21,608 nt of DNA from Methanomassiliicoccales archaeon (GTDB taxonomy: Archaea > Thermoplasmatota > Thermoplasmata > Sysuiplasmatales > Sysuiplasmataceae), in contig DAHXLZ010000291.1 of NCBI GenBank assembly GCA_027365715.1, positions 1 through 21,608 on the forward strand, read 5' to 3'. Position 1 is the stretch's first letter. Each line of letters starts with the position of its first letter. Positions 1 to 6,841 of the stretch are shown here, piece by piece. The position numbers were made by a program, and so were the translations under genes. Under the pieces are notes generated by a model. It searched no databases and had not been told where the DNA came from. It saw nothing but the letters and a program-made list of their open reading frames with translations.

Positions 1-28
1 AAATCGGCAAGTGCCGCCAAAGTGAAAA

Positions 29-37
29 GTTTATAAA
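29..37 (+). promoter_or_regulatory. TATA box of the ribosomal protein operon
   Basis: The string GTTTATAAA matches the archaeal TATA consensus and lies about 35 nt before the ATG at 68. Initiation about 25 nt downstream would leave a leader of only a few bases for the L18e gene. The placement is inferred; no initiation site is mapped. Confidence 0.6.
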
Positions 38-67
38 CGGCATGTTATTAGCTCAACCTCCGACTGG

Positions 68-457
68 ATGCTGAAGCAAATGGGAGCCCATAAGAAGAAT
101 TCTGGCAGAAAGACAAATCTGGAGCTGGTGAGACTGGTAGAGAGTCTTTACACAATATCGGCTAACGAGCATTCACCTATCTGGAGAGACGTTGCGATGA
201 GACTTGAAAAATCTATTGGCAACAGAGCTGTTATAAACCTGTCGAGGCTCGACAGATACACCAAGGAAGGTGACATAGTTGTTGTACCTGGAAAGGTATT
301 GGGAATGGGGAGGATCTCCAAGAAAATCACAATCTCTGCTTACTCATTGTCCTCTTCAGCTGTTGCGAAACTCGAGCAAGCGGGATGTAAACTATATGAT
401 TTGCGGAGCCTGGCGAGGGAAAACCCCAAGGGCTCTGGCATTAGACTGATGTCGTGA
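68..457 (+). CDS. rpl18e: Large-subunit ribosomal protein L18e (eL18)
   Basis: This 129-residue protein is archaeal/eukaryotic ribosomal protein L18e, a component of the large subunit that binds 23S rRNA. Recognisable stretches are NSGRKTNLELVRLVESLY near the start, the middle segment with NLSRLDRYTKEGD and VVPGKVLGMG, and the C-terminal ENPKGSGIRLM. Length is normal for the family. ATG 68 follows a TATA box at 29-37; the in-frame ATG at 80 (MGAHKK) is an alternative start. It heads the conserved archaeal order L18e-L13-S9-RpoN, with L13 starting 11 bases after its stop, so the genes are probably one transcript. Confidence 0.95.
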   Translation: MLKQMGAHKKNSGRKTNLELVRLVESLYTISANEHSPIWRDVAMRLEKSIGNRAVINLSRLDRYTKEGDIVVVPGKVLGMGRISKKITISAYSLSSSAVAKLEQAGCKLYDLRSLARENPKGSGIRLMS

Positions 458-467
458 GGTTGTATTT

Positions 468-881
468 ATGGCCATAATTGATGCTGAAGGAGCCATTCTG
501 GGCAGGCTTTCGAGCCTGATTGCGAAGAGATTGCTGAATGGGGAGGAAATCACCGTTGTGAATGCAGAGAAAGTACTGCTTTCCGGATCCAAAGAAAAAA
601 CCTTTCAGGGTTATTTTGAAGCATACCAGAGGGGAAAGGCAATTAAGGGGCCCTATTACCCCAGAATGCCAGACCGAATCATACGCAGAACTGTCAGAGG
701 TATGCTGCCAATAAAAACAGCAAGGGGAAAAACTGCGTTAATGCGGCTGCAGGTTTATACCGGAAAACCGAAGAATATTGGCGATGAGAAAATAGAGATA
801 CAGCCCCGGCCGGAGAAAGGAAAGAGATATACCGAGCTCGGGGAGATATCTGAACTGCTCGGTGCGAAGGTGAGACGATGA
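468..881 (+). CDS. rpl13: Large-subunit ribosomal protein L13 (uL13)
   Basis: This 137-residue protein is archaeal uL13, a large-subunit protein involved in early assembly. Family marks are MAIIDAEGAILGRLSSLIAK at the start, then the NAEKVLLSG segment and the PRMPDRIIRRTVRGMLP segment around residues 65-82. A GAGGT ribosome binding site at 456-460, seven bases before ATG 468, supports the start. Its stop overlaps the S9 start as ATGA (878-881), which implies translational coupling. Confidence 0.96.
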   Translation: MAIIDAEGAILGRLSSLIAKRLLNGEEITVVNAEKVLLSGSKEKTFQGYFEAYQRGKAIKGPYYPRMPDRIIRRTVRGMLPIKTARGKTALMRLQVYTGKPKNIGDEKIEIQPRPEKGKRYTELGEISELLGAKVRR

Positions 882-1279
882 TCGAGAGTTCAATCAGTGT
901 TGGAAAGAGAAAAACAGCTGTGGCTAAGGCGACTGTCAGAAAGGGTGCTGGCAAGGTAAGAGTTAACAGTGTTCCTCTGGAAATTCATGATCCTGAAATT
1001 GCCAGGAGAAAAATGCTTGAGCCAATCCTTCTGGCCGGTGAGAAAGTCAACAAACTTGACATAGATATTGACGTCAGCGGCGGTGGCATAATGGGACAGG
1101 CGGAAGCTGCGAGGACGGCGATAGCGAAGAGCATTGTCTCATTTCTCAAGGATGAGCAGCTTGAGCAGGTTTTCAGGCAATACGATCGTTCTCTCCTCAT
1201 TAGTGACCCCAGAAGAAAGATACCTAAGAACCCGGCCGGAAGGGGTGCGAGGAAGAGGAAACAGAAGTCGTACAGGTGA
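878..1279 (+). CDS. rps9: Small-subunit ribosomal protein S9 (uS9)
   Basis: This 133-residue protein is archaeal uS9 of the 30S subunit, whose C-terminal tail reaches the decoding region. Visible marks are SVGKRKTAVAKATVRKGAGKVRVN at the N-terminus, DVSGGGIMGQAEAARTAIAK in the middle, and the basic tail ending RKRKQKSYR, which matches the conserved arginine terminus. It overlaps L13 by four bases and is followed after five bases by rpoN. Confidence 0.96.
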   Translation: MIESSISVGKRKTAVAKATVRKGAGKVRVNSVPLEIHDPEIARRKMLEPILLAGEKVNKLDIDIDVSGGGIMGQAEAARTAIAKSIVSFLKDEQLEQVFRQYDRSLLISDPRRKIPKNPAGRGARKRKQKSYR

Positions 1280-1284
1280 TTTAA

Positions 1285-1476
1285 TTGATAATACCAGTAA
1301 GATGCTTTACCTGTGGAAAGGTTCTTGGAAGTTCATACGAGATATATCTTAAAAGGGTTAAAATGGGCGAGACGCCTAAAGAAATCCTTGACTCCATGGG
1401 ATTATCGAGGTACTGTTGCCGCCGGATGATAATTTCACATGCAGATTTGATTGATGAAGTTCTTCCTTTCCATTAA
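1285..1476 (+). CDS. rpoN: DNA-directed RNA polymerase subunit N
   Basis: This 63-residue protein is archaeal RpoN (eukaryotic Rpb10), a small zinc-binding subunit that bridges the large subunits in RNA polymerase assembly. The zinc motif is visible as CFTCGK at residues 7-12 and RYCCRR around residue 43. The start is TTG at 1285, because the family begins MIIPVRCFTCGK and no ATG or GTG lies closer; an AGGTGAT ribosome binding site at 1274-1280 supports it. It completes the L18e-L13-S9-RpoN block, a standard archaeal arrangement. Confidence 0.94.
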   Translation: MIIPVRCFTCGKVLGSSYEIYLKRVKMGETPKEILDSMGLSRYCCRRMIISHADLIDEVLPFH

Positions 1477-1512
1477 CACGAGGTAGGTTCCCAGTTTTGC
1501 GAGCGGTACCGG

Positions 1513-1585
1513 GGGTCCGTGGGGTAGCTTGGTATCCTTCCAGCTTGGGGTGCTGGTGACTCCAGTTCAAATCTGGACGGACCCA
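1513..1585 (+). tRNA. tRNA-Pro (anticodon GGG)
   Basis: A full cloverleaf can be folded by eye. The acceptor stem GGGTCCG (1513-1519) pairs with CGGACCC (1578-1584). The D stem is GGGT (1522-1525) with ATCC. The anticodon stem CCAGC (1540-1544) pairs with GCTGG (1552-1556) around the loop TTGGGGT, giving anticodon GGG at 1547-1549. The T stem TCCAG (1561-1565) pairs with CTGGA (1573-1577) around TTCAAAT. The discriminator base is A at 1585, as in archaeal tRNA-Pro. CCA is not encoded and there is no intron. Confidence 0.93.
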
Positions 1586-1721
1586 TCTTGATTGAAATGG
1601 TCTCCAGAGGATCCAGCCAAATTGAGAACTGCCAGAACATTGCCTTTTACAGACAATATTGTTTCGATTTTCGAACACCAACTTCCAAAACTGTGCTGAA
1701 AGTTAGATTACGGTGTATTTC

Positions 1722-2129
1722 ATGCATGATGGCGGAATGGCGCATAAACTTCCCAGCGATGATGAAATTGCAATGGCGATCATATCGTGCCTCAGAGAAT
1801 ACGGGATAGTCAACTCTCAAAAAAAACTCGGTGAACTCGTAAGACGGAAGATCAGAGATACAGAGAGCAGCTACATAGTCAGCGATATGCGTATCCGCAG
1901 AATTGCCGTGTACAGGAAGCTTGTGGAGCTTGAGCTCAAATACAAAGAGGAGAGGCACAGCAACCTTCCTCACAAGTGCCCCATATGCGGTTCAAAGCTC
2001 AAAAGACTGAAAAACATGACTGTGTTCGGAGGCACAGTCACACTTGGCTACACATGCATCGGCTGCAAGTACTGGACCGGTCTGAAGAGGAATGTTCCGG
2101 CCAGATACATATTCACTTCGCGGCGTTAG
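1722..2129 (+). CDS. Conserved hypothetical protein with C-terminal zinc ribbon
   Basis: This protein of about 135 residues has a basic, helix-rich N-terminal half (residues 10-80, possibly a winged-helix fold) and a C-terminal four-cysteine zinc ribbon: CPIC at 86-89 and CIGC at 112-115, with KRLKNMTVFGGTVTLGY between. I do not recognise a named family. The zinc ribbon, basic charge and position beside the translation/transcription cluster suggest nucleic-acid binding, which is inference. The start is uncertain: ATG 1722 has a GGTG six bases upstream, while ATG 1737 (MAHKLPSDDE) and GTG 1713 are alternatives. Confidence 0.75.
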   Translation: MHDGGMAHKLPSDDEIAMAIISCLREYGIVNSQKKLGELVRRKIRDTESSYIVSDMRIRRIAVYRKLVELELKYKEERHSNLPHKCPICGSKLKRLKNMTVFGGTVTLGYTCIGCKYWTGLKRNVPARYIFTSRR

Positions 2130-2130
2130 A

Positions 2131-2437
2131 CCCGATCCGAGCGATTGATCACGCGTCAACTACCCTCACCTCTCGGTTTGAAGCACGGACCGTAGGATCG
2201 GGCAGGGTTGGGTTCCTGGTCCCAGAACCGTATCAGGAGGTTCTGCGCGGCATTTATATCCGCATTGCCGGCGAAGCCACACTTCCGGCAACAGAATTCC
2301 TCCCCGTTCTGATTCCCCTTCCCGGTGTGGCCGCATTCGCGGCACCGCTGACTGGTGTAGGCCGGTGGAACCCGCTCGAATCGAGCACTGTTCGTCTGGC
2401 AGGCCACTTCCAGCCGGTTCCGAGTCGCGCCCGATCA
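2131..2437 (-). mobile_element. Remnant of an IS200/IS605-type element (tnpB end)
   Basis: The segment keeps only the distal part of a tnpB gene on the minus strand and its downstream end. It begins directly after the zinc-ribbon gene stops at 2129. An 8-bp inverted repeat, CCCGATCC (2131-2138) and GGATCGGG (2195-2202), brackets the end of the tnpB frame, where the right end and omega-RNA scaffold of such elements normally sit. No tnpA, left end or target duplication was found, so the boundaries are approximate. Confidence 0.55.
2156..2434 (-). pseudogene. tnpB: Truncated TnpB (RNA-guided nuclease family), C-terminal remnant
   Basis: The minus-strand frame keeps the TnpB C-terminal signature: VPPAYTSQRC, ECGHTGKGN, FCCRKCGF and NADINAAQNLL. 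These give the zinc-finger cysteines (CREC and CRKC) and the last RuvC aspartate in NAD. Intact TnpB proteins are about 350-450 residues, while only about 90 codons remain. An in-frame TGA lies at 2435-2437 and no upstream TnpB domains are visible in other frames, so this is a decayed copy without nuclease function. GTG 2407 could open an 83-residue frame, but translation is doubtful. Confidence 0.8.
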
Positions 2438-2768
2438 TATTCGTACACTTGAGGTGTGGAGACTCCGCGAGTGGGTTAAGGGGGAAGTTAGAGCGAGTGA
2501 GTCGAGCGAACGGGCGTTTGAGCCTGGCGGGCACGCAAAGGATCAAACAGTCGTGCCAAAAAGGTGAGGAATTACAATTTTTCGACCGCACATGGGTTTC
2601 CATATCCGCCATAGTTTCAGGCACATTTAAGATCCGTGCAGTCTCGCATTCATCCTCCCAACAAGTTGAAGAGCATTCCCGTTGGCTTTTGCAAAACAGT
2701 TCAGAGATGTGGAACGGAAACTTTCAAGTCTTGCTTTTCAATGAAAAGCTGACGGGGTCAATCTGAAG
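2438..2768. other. Non-coding stretch between the IS remnant and purH
   Basis: No convincing gene is seen here. The first 100 bases (about 2440-2540) look richer in G+C than the flanks and may be further eroded mobile-element DNA. The rest has mixed composition. Frames open across it on either strand have low-complexity or unrecognisable translations. Confidence 0.4.
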
Positions 2769-2772
2769 AACA

Positions 2773-2780
2773 TTTAAATT
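2773..2780 (+). promoter_or_regulatory. Putative TATA box for purH
   Basis: TTTAAATT lies 63-70 bases before the proposed purH ATG. A second A/T-rich candidate, TAATACAT at 2803-2810, would start transcription closer to the gene, leaving a leader of about a dozen bases. The sequence does not decide between them. Confidence 0.4.
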
Positions 2781-2842
2781 GAAGTCAGTGATTCAATCTG
2801 GGTAATACATAGTGAAGACCAGGGTTGATTCGCATTAGGCCG

Positions 2843-4381
2843 ATGAACGCACTTATAAGCGTTCACGACAAAGAAGGGATTCATGATTTTTCAACCGGAC
2901 TACAGAAGTTTGGCATAAACATCTATGCTACAGACAGCACTGCAGCTTATCTTGAAAAAAACGGCATAACGGTTACTCACCTTTCAGACATTACCGGCTT
3001 CTCCAATTTGCTGGGCGGCCGGGTGAAGACACTCCACCCCTCTGTGTTTGCTGCGATACTCGCTGTACGTAAGGACGCGAATCATATGAAGCAGCTTGCT
3101 TCACTGAACATGCCTCCAATCGACATGGTGGTTTCCAGCCTTTATCCTTTTGAAGCCACAGCATTAGAATCTCAGGGCGAACTCGAGCGTCTCCTTGAAG
3201 AAATAGACATAGGAGGCATATCACTTATAAGAGCGGCGGCCAAGAACTTCCCGAGTGTTGCTGCAGTTACTGAAAGAAGACAGTACGGGCAGGTCATTCA
3301 GGAGATGGAAAAAAATAAGGGTTTGCTCACAGAGAATTTTCTCAAAGAACTCTGCCTCACTGCCTTTCAGAAAACTGCGTATTATGACAGTGTGATAGCC
3401 GATTCACTTAGCGGGAAGTTCGGGATTGCCGGTTTTCCGGAAAAACTTGTTCTAAATGGCATAATAAAGGCGGAGCTCAAATATGGCGAAAACCCGTACC
3501 AGAGTGCGGCCGCCTACACAAAATGGAACAGTGGCGCCGGATCTGTACTCTCTGCAGAAGTTGACGGCGGGAAGTCGCTTTCCTACAACAACATTCTGGA
3601 TATCAACATTGCCGCTGAGATCGTTTCAGACTTCTCCGCCCCGTGTGCAGTGGTGGTTAAGCATGCTAATCCATGCGGTGTTGCTACGGCAGATACCGCT
3701 CTGGAAGCACTTTCCATCGCCTACGAAGCAGATACCCAGTCTGCTTACGGTTCGGCGATAGCCATGAACAGAACCGTGAGCAAGGAATGTGCGTCATATC
3801 TCACTGGTAAATTCGTGGAGGTAATTGCCGCCCCCGGCTATGACACAGAAGCGATTGAGTTGCTGCGCAAGAAGAAGAAGTTGCGCATACTCAAGTGCGG
3901 GGAGAGGTGTGCTTCGAATGGCAGAGAGGTTGACATAAGGCGCATAATGGGCGGTTACCTAGTACAGTCTGTTGAAAAACCGGAAATAAAGAGCAATGAT
4001 TTGAAAATTGTTACAAGAAGGGCACCAAGCGAAGAGGAGGTAGAGAGCATGCTTTTCGCCACAAAGATTGTGCGCTATCTGTGGTCAAACGCAATAGTGC
4101 TTGCACGTGGTACCGGGACTGTGGGAATCGGCGCGGGCCAGAGCAGTCGTGTAGATGCGGTAAGAATAGCGGTTTCCAAAAGCCGGGGCGCTTCACCCGG
4201 CAGTGTCATGGCATCTGATGCGTTCTTTCCATTCAGAGACGGAATCGACGAAGCTGTAAAGGGAGGAATAACTGCAGTGATACAGCCAGGCGGGTCGATA
4301 AGGGATGAGGAAATTATAAAGGTCGCAGACGAAAATGACATAGCAATGGTCTTTACCGGGATCAGGCTTTTCAGGCATTGA
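2843..4381 (+). CDS. purH: Bifunctional AICAR formyltransferase/IMP cyclohydrolase
   Basis: PurH carries out the last two steps of IMP synthesis: formylation of AICAR with 10-formyl-tetrahydrofolate, then ring closure. The N-terminal 200 residues form the MGS-like cyclohydrolase domain (MNALISVHDKEGI, ATDSTAAYLEKNGI, GGRVKTLHPSVFAAIL, DMVVSSLYPF, EEIDIGGISLIRAAAKN). The formyltransferase domain carries KHANPCGVA with the catalytic Lys-His pair at about 273-274, DAFFPFRDGIDEA and the TGIRLFRH terminus. Length (512 residues) is typical. ATG 2843 is chosen over upstream TTG 2825 because the family begins close to ALISVxDK. folD starts 10 bases after the stop, and its product class supplies the folate cofactor. 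Confidence 0.95.
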   Translation: MNALISVHDKEGIHDFSTGLQKFGINIYATDSTAAYLEKNGITVTHLSDITGFSNLLGGRVKTLHPSVFAAILAVRKDANHMKQLASLNMPPIDMVVSSLYPFEATALESQGELERLLEEIDIGGISLIRAAAKNFPSVAAVTERRQYGQVIQEMEKNKGLLTENFLKELCLTAFQKTAYYDSVIADSLSGKFGIAGFPEKLVLNGIIKAELKYGENPYQSAAAYTKWNSGAGSVLSAEVDGGKSLSYNNILDINIAAEIVSDFSAPCAVVVKHANPCGVATADTALEALSIAYEADTQSAYGSAIAMNRTVSKECASYLTGKFVEVIAAPGYDTEAIELLRKKKKLRILKCGERCASNGREVDIRRIMGGYLVQSVEKPEIKSNDLKIVTRRAPSEEEVESMLFATKIVRYLWSNAIVLARGTGTVGIGAGQSSRVDAVRIAVSKSRGASPGSVMASDAFFPFRDGIDEAVKGGITAVIQPGGSIRDEEIIKVADENDIAMVFTGIRLFRH

Positions 4382-4391
4382 GATAATCTCC

Positions 4392-5285
4392 ATGTACATC
4401 TGCAGGACAATAGACGGCAAGAGTATAGCTGCGTCGATAAAGGCTGAGACAGTTGACCTGTTGAAGAGTAAGAAGGATGGTAGCAGGCCGGCAATCCTCG
4501 CAATAAGCGTGGGAAACAATCCCGCGGTTGAGAGCTATTCGTCCCAGAAGGAGAGGAGTGCGGTCTCAATTGGAATTGACTTCAGGAGAAAACATTTTGG
4601 ACCGGATGCAAGCGAAGAAGATGTAATTTTTGCACTGGAAGAAGCGTCGGATGATAAGAAAACTGATGCAATAATGATTCACACCCCAATTCCTTCAGGA
4701 TTTGGTATCGAGAGATTGAGCGACCTTATTCCGGCAGAGAAAGATGTGGACTGTCTGAACAGCGTTAGCAGAGGACTGCTCTATTCGGGAAGACCACTTT
4801 TTCTCCCCGCCACAGCGGAGGCGGTAATCGAAATACTGAAGCACGAACACATTGAGACTGCCGGAAAACATGCAGTCATCCTTGGAAGGAGCCTGACTGT
4901 CGGCAGACCACTTGCGAGTCTCCTGCTGATGCATGGAGCATCGGGAAACGCGACTGTGACTGTCTGCCACTCTATGACCAGAGACCTTTCAAAATTTACC
5001 AGACAGGCCGATATTCTAATCGCAGCCGTGGGGAGACCGCGGCTGATTTCCGGTGAGATGATTGCGAAAGGAGCTACGGTGATAGACGTTGGTATAAACG
5101 CCGTAGCTTCCCGGGGATCAAAGGAGCAGTTTGTCATGACAGGGGATGTTGACTTCGATTCTGCTTCCCTTGTGGCTGGAGCAATAACACCAGTTCCTGG
5201 AGGAGTGGGACCGGTCACAACCGCGGTCCTGATGAGGAACGTCGTCAGGGCTTGGTTGGGAAGGAAATCACTCGGCAACAACTAA
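4392..5285 (+). CDS. folD: Methylenetetrahydrofolate dehydrogenase/cyclohydrolase
   Basis: FolD interconverts 5,10-methylene- and 10-formyl-tetrahydrofolate, the latter being the PurH substrate. The NADP-binding half is canonical: AVILGRSLTVGRPLASLLL (161-179), TVTVCHS, ADILIAAVGRP, ATVIDVGIN and ITPVPGGVGPVTTAVL. In the catalytic half the Tyr-x-x-x-Lys pair is kept (Y49, K53), but other conserved positions differ. The usual QLPLP is HTPIP (H97 for Gln), KDVDG is KDVDC (118-121), and PCTP is PATA (139-142). Such divergence may be typical of Thermoplasmata FolD. Length, 297 residues, is normal. It lies 10 bases after purH, probably in one operon, and overlaps the convergent hydrolase gene by 18 bp. 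Confidence 0.93.
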   Translation: MYICRTIDGKSIAASIKAETVDLLKSKKDGSRPAILAISVGNNPAVESYSSQKERSAVSIGIDFRRKHFGPDASEEDVIFALEEASDDKKTDAIMIHTPIPSGFGIERLSDLIPAEKDVDCLNSVSRGLLYSGRPLFLPATAEAVIEILKHEHIETAGKHAVILGRSLTVGRPLASLLLMHGASGNATVTVCHSMTRDLSKFTRQADILIAAVGRPRLISGEMIAKGATVIDVGINAVASRGSKEQFVMTGDVDFDSASLVAGAITPVPGGVGPVTTAVLMRNVVRAWLGRKSLGNN

Positions 5286-5987
5286 ATCGTATTTCATCTG
5301 CAGAAGGTCGTGGCTTGCGATATGGTCCCCGGCTATTGCTCTGAGTCTGTCAATAGATGAGAGTTCGCTCTTCGGATCATACATAATGCCAGTCACGTCT
5401 CTACGTTCGAGATTCTCCATCAACGGGCATGCGTCTCCCATGTAGATAATCTGTTTTTCGCCCGCGCTTACAATAACAGACTGGTGGCCGGGAGTATGAC
5501 CGGGAGTCTCAATTACACTTACACCGGAGGTTATGTCACCGTCTCCATCCAGCTGCTCGAAATGCAGTTCGTGAAAGAATTCCTTCACGTAGCCACCCCT
5601 CATCCATCTGTCGGGGTTGACGGCATAATCGATCTCACGCCTTTGGACGTAATGTCTCGCCTTCCGGAAGAGCCTGTTGTTGCCACAGTGGTCCATGTGG
5701 AGGTGCGTGTTTATCACAACTGAGATATCATCGGGAACAAGGCCAAAGTCAGAAAGGCTTTCAACGATGTCCTTCTGCTTGGTGAATCTGACGTGTTTTG
5801 CGAGACTTTCAGGCAGTGGTGCGATTCCTGTGTCTACAATGATGTTTTCGCTTTCTGTCCTGATCAGCAGCGGTTTGAGCGCAGCCATATACTTTACACC
5901 ATAATATGGTGTTTTCATGTAAACCAGCATTCCCATGTCCAGCTCAAGAAATCCGTCCTCGAGAAGGTGCACTTCCTTTACAGACAT
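5268..5987 (-). CDS. Metallo-beta-lactamase-fold hydrolase (lactonase-like)
   Basis: This 239-residue cytosolic protein has the complete dinuclear zinc site of the superfamily: THLHMDH (His95, His97, Asp99, His100), the TPGHTPGHQS segment with a ligand at about His168, GDA with Asp185, and SHD with His226. The layout resembles acyl-homoserine-lactone lactonases such as AiiA, but substrate cannot be told from sequence. ATG 5987 is preferred over TTG 6005 because a TATA-like GATTTATG (complement of 6015-6022) lies about 30 bases upstream, which suggests a leaderless mRNA. Its 3' end overlaps folD tail to tail. Confidence 0.88.
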   Translation of the reverse strand: MSVKEVHLLEDGFLELDMGMLVYMKTPYYGVKYMAALKPLLIRTESENIIVDTGIAPLPESLAKHVRFTKQKDIVESLSDFGLVPDDISVVINTHLHMDHCGNNRLFRKARHYVQRREIDYAVNPDRWMRGGYVKEFFHELHFEQLDGDGDITSGVSVIETPGHTPGHQSVIVSAGEKQIIYMGDACPLMENLERRDVTGIMYDPKSELSSIDRLRAIAGDHIASHDLLQMKYDLVVAE

Positions 5988-6014
5988 AGTAAAACAGAGA
6001 CTCAATGGTCAGCG

Positions 6015-6022
6015 CATAAATC
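6015..6022 (-). promoter_or_regulatory. TATA box for the metallo-hydrolase gene
   Basis: Read on the minus strand, GATTTATG is centred about 31 bases before ATG 5987, the spacing expected for a leaderless archaeal transcript. Confidence 0.45.
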
Positions 6023-6074
6023 AACTTTGCCGACAGGGGAGAAGCGGATCTTGTCATCTGGCGCTAGCAAAACA

Positions 6075-6083
6075 GTATTAAAT
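6075..6083 (+). promoter_or_regulatory. TATA box for kptA
   Basis: GTATTAAAT is centred about 33 bases before ATG 6112, consistent with a leader of only a few bases. With the minus-strand box at 6015-6022 it makes this 124-bp spacer a divergent promoter region. Confidence 0.5.
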
Positions 6084-6111
6084 CACCTCAGTATAGCAAA
6101 TACCGGTACAG

Positions 6112-6795
6112 ATGCTCAGGGAATGCCAGGAACACGGATACTTCAGAGGAGAGAAATGTCTTGTTTGCGAAGCAGAAGGAAAGTTCCTGATGAGTGACAG
6201 GGAAGTGGAGCACATAGGAAGGAGTATGGCTGGCGTCCTCAGACATTTTCCTGAGCGTTTCGGTCTCAATATGGATGAAAAGGGATGGGTGGACGTAAGG
6301 GAGTTTATCTCAGCCATGACCGAGAGACAGCCGAGACTTCACTGGCTCAGAATGCATCACATTGTTGCGATCGTAGAAACAGATCCTAAGGGGAGATACC
6401 AGGTCAGCAATGGCAAAATGAGGGCCACGTACGGACATTCGTTTGACGTCGAGCTCGATCTCCCGACTGACAACATACCCGAACTGCTCTACTATCCCGC
6501 AACAGAGGAAGAGTCGGCAATACTCCTTGAAAACGGATTGAAACCGGCCGACAGAAGAATGGTTCACCTCTCGAAAACCTCCGTGGATGCCTATAATGCA
6601 GGAAGAGTCAGAACAGAGAAGCCTGCGATTCTTGAGATCGATGCATCAGCAATGGTGAAGGAAAATGGCACTATTCAGAGAGCAGGCAAAACAGTATTCA
6701 TTACCAAGGAAGTTCCTGCAAAATATCTGAGAAAAATGAGCGAAGAGGAGATAATCGTGCCAGATGCCGAGGAAGTATCCGGCCACGATGATTAG
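6112..6795 (+). CDS. kptA: RNA 2'-phosphotransferase (Tpt1/KptA family)
   Basis: The family removes an internal RNA 2'-phosphate using NAD+, producing ADP-ribose-1'',2''-cyclic phosphate. In eukaryotes this finishes tRNA splicing; the archaeal role is less clear. This 227-residue protein begins with the small Cys/His segment usual in archaeal members (C5, H8, C16, C19). The catalytic Arg-His pair is in VLRHF (R44, H45), the third residue in GKMRATYGHS (R104), and the fourth arginine is probably R167 in GRVRTEKP, after the HLSKT motif at 152-156. ATG 6112 fits the TATA spacing. A separate DUF2797 gene follows 46 bases later. Confidence 0.9.
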   Translation: MLRECQEHGYFRGEKCLVCEAEGKFLMSDREVEHIGRSMAGVLRHFPERFGLNMDEKGWVDVREFISAMTERQPRLHWLRMHHIVAIVETDPKGRYQVSNGKMRATYGHSFDVELDLPTDNIPELLYYPATEEESAILLENGLKPADRRMVHLSKTSVDAYNAGRVRTEKPAILEIDASAMVKENGTIQRAGKTVFITKEVPAKYLRKMSEEEIIVPDAEEVSGHDD

Positions 6796-6841
6796 CGATG
6801 TTTGCTCATTAAGAAGAAACAGAACTTATAAGCGGTCATCA

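Noticed and set aside
1547..1549. Reading the tRNA-Pro anticodon as TGG
   Set aside because: Only the CCAGC/GCTGG stem gives perfect pairing and a seven-base loop with T at position 33; that sets the anticodon as GGG.
2166..2624. 152-codon minus-strand frame overlapping the TnpB remnant
   Set aside because: It is a different frame from the one that encodes the TnpB motifs and its translation resembles no family.
2365..2766. 133-codon open frame on the plus strand over the IS remnant
   Set aside because: It runs antisense to clear TnpB motifs and has no recognisable domain; the openness probably reflects local composition.
4075..4569. 164-codon minus-strand frame across the purH/folD junction
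   Set aside because: It is opposite two well-supported enzymes and its translation is of mixed, low-information composition.
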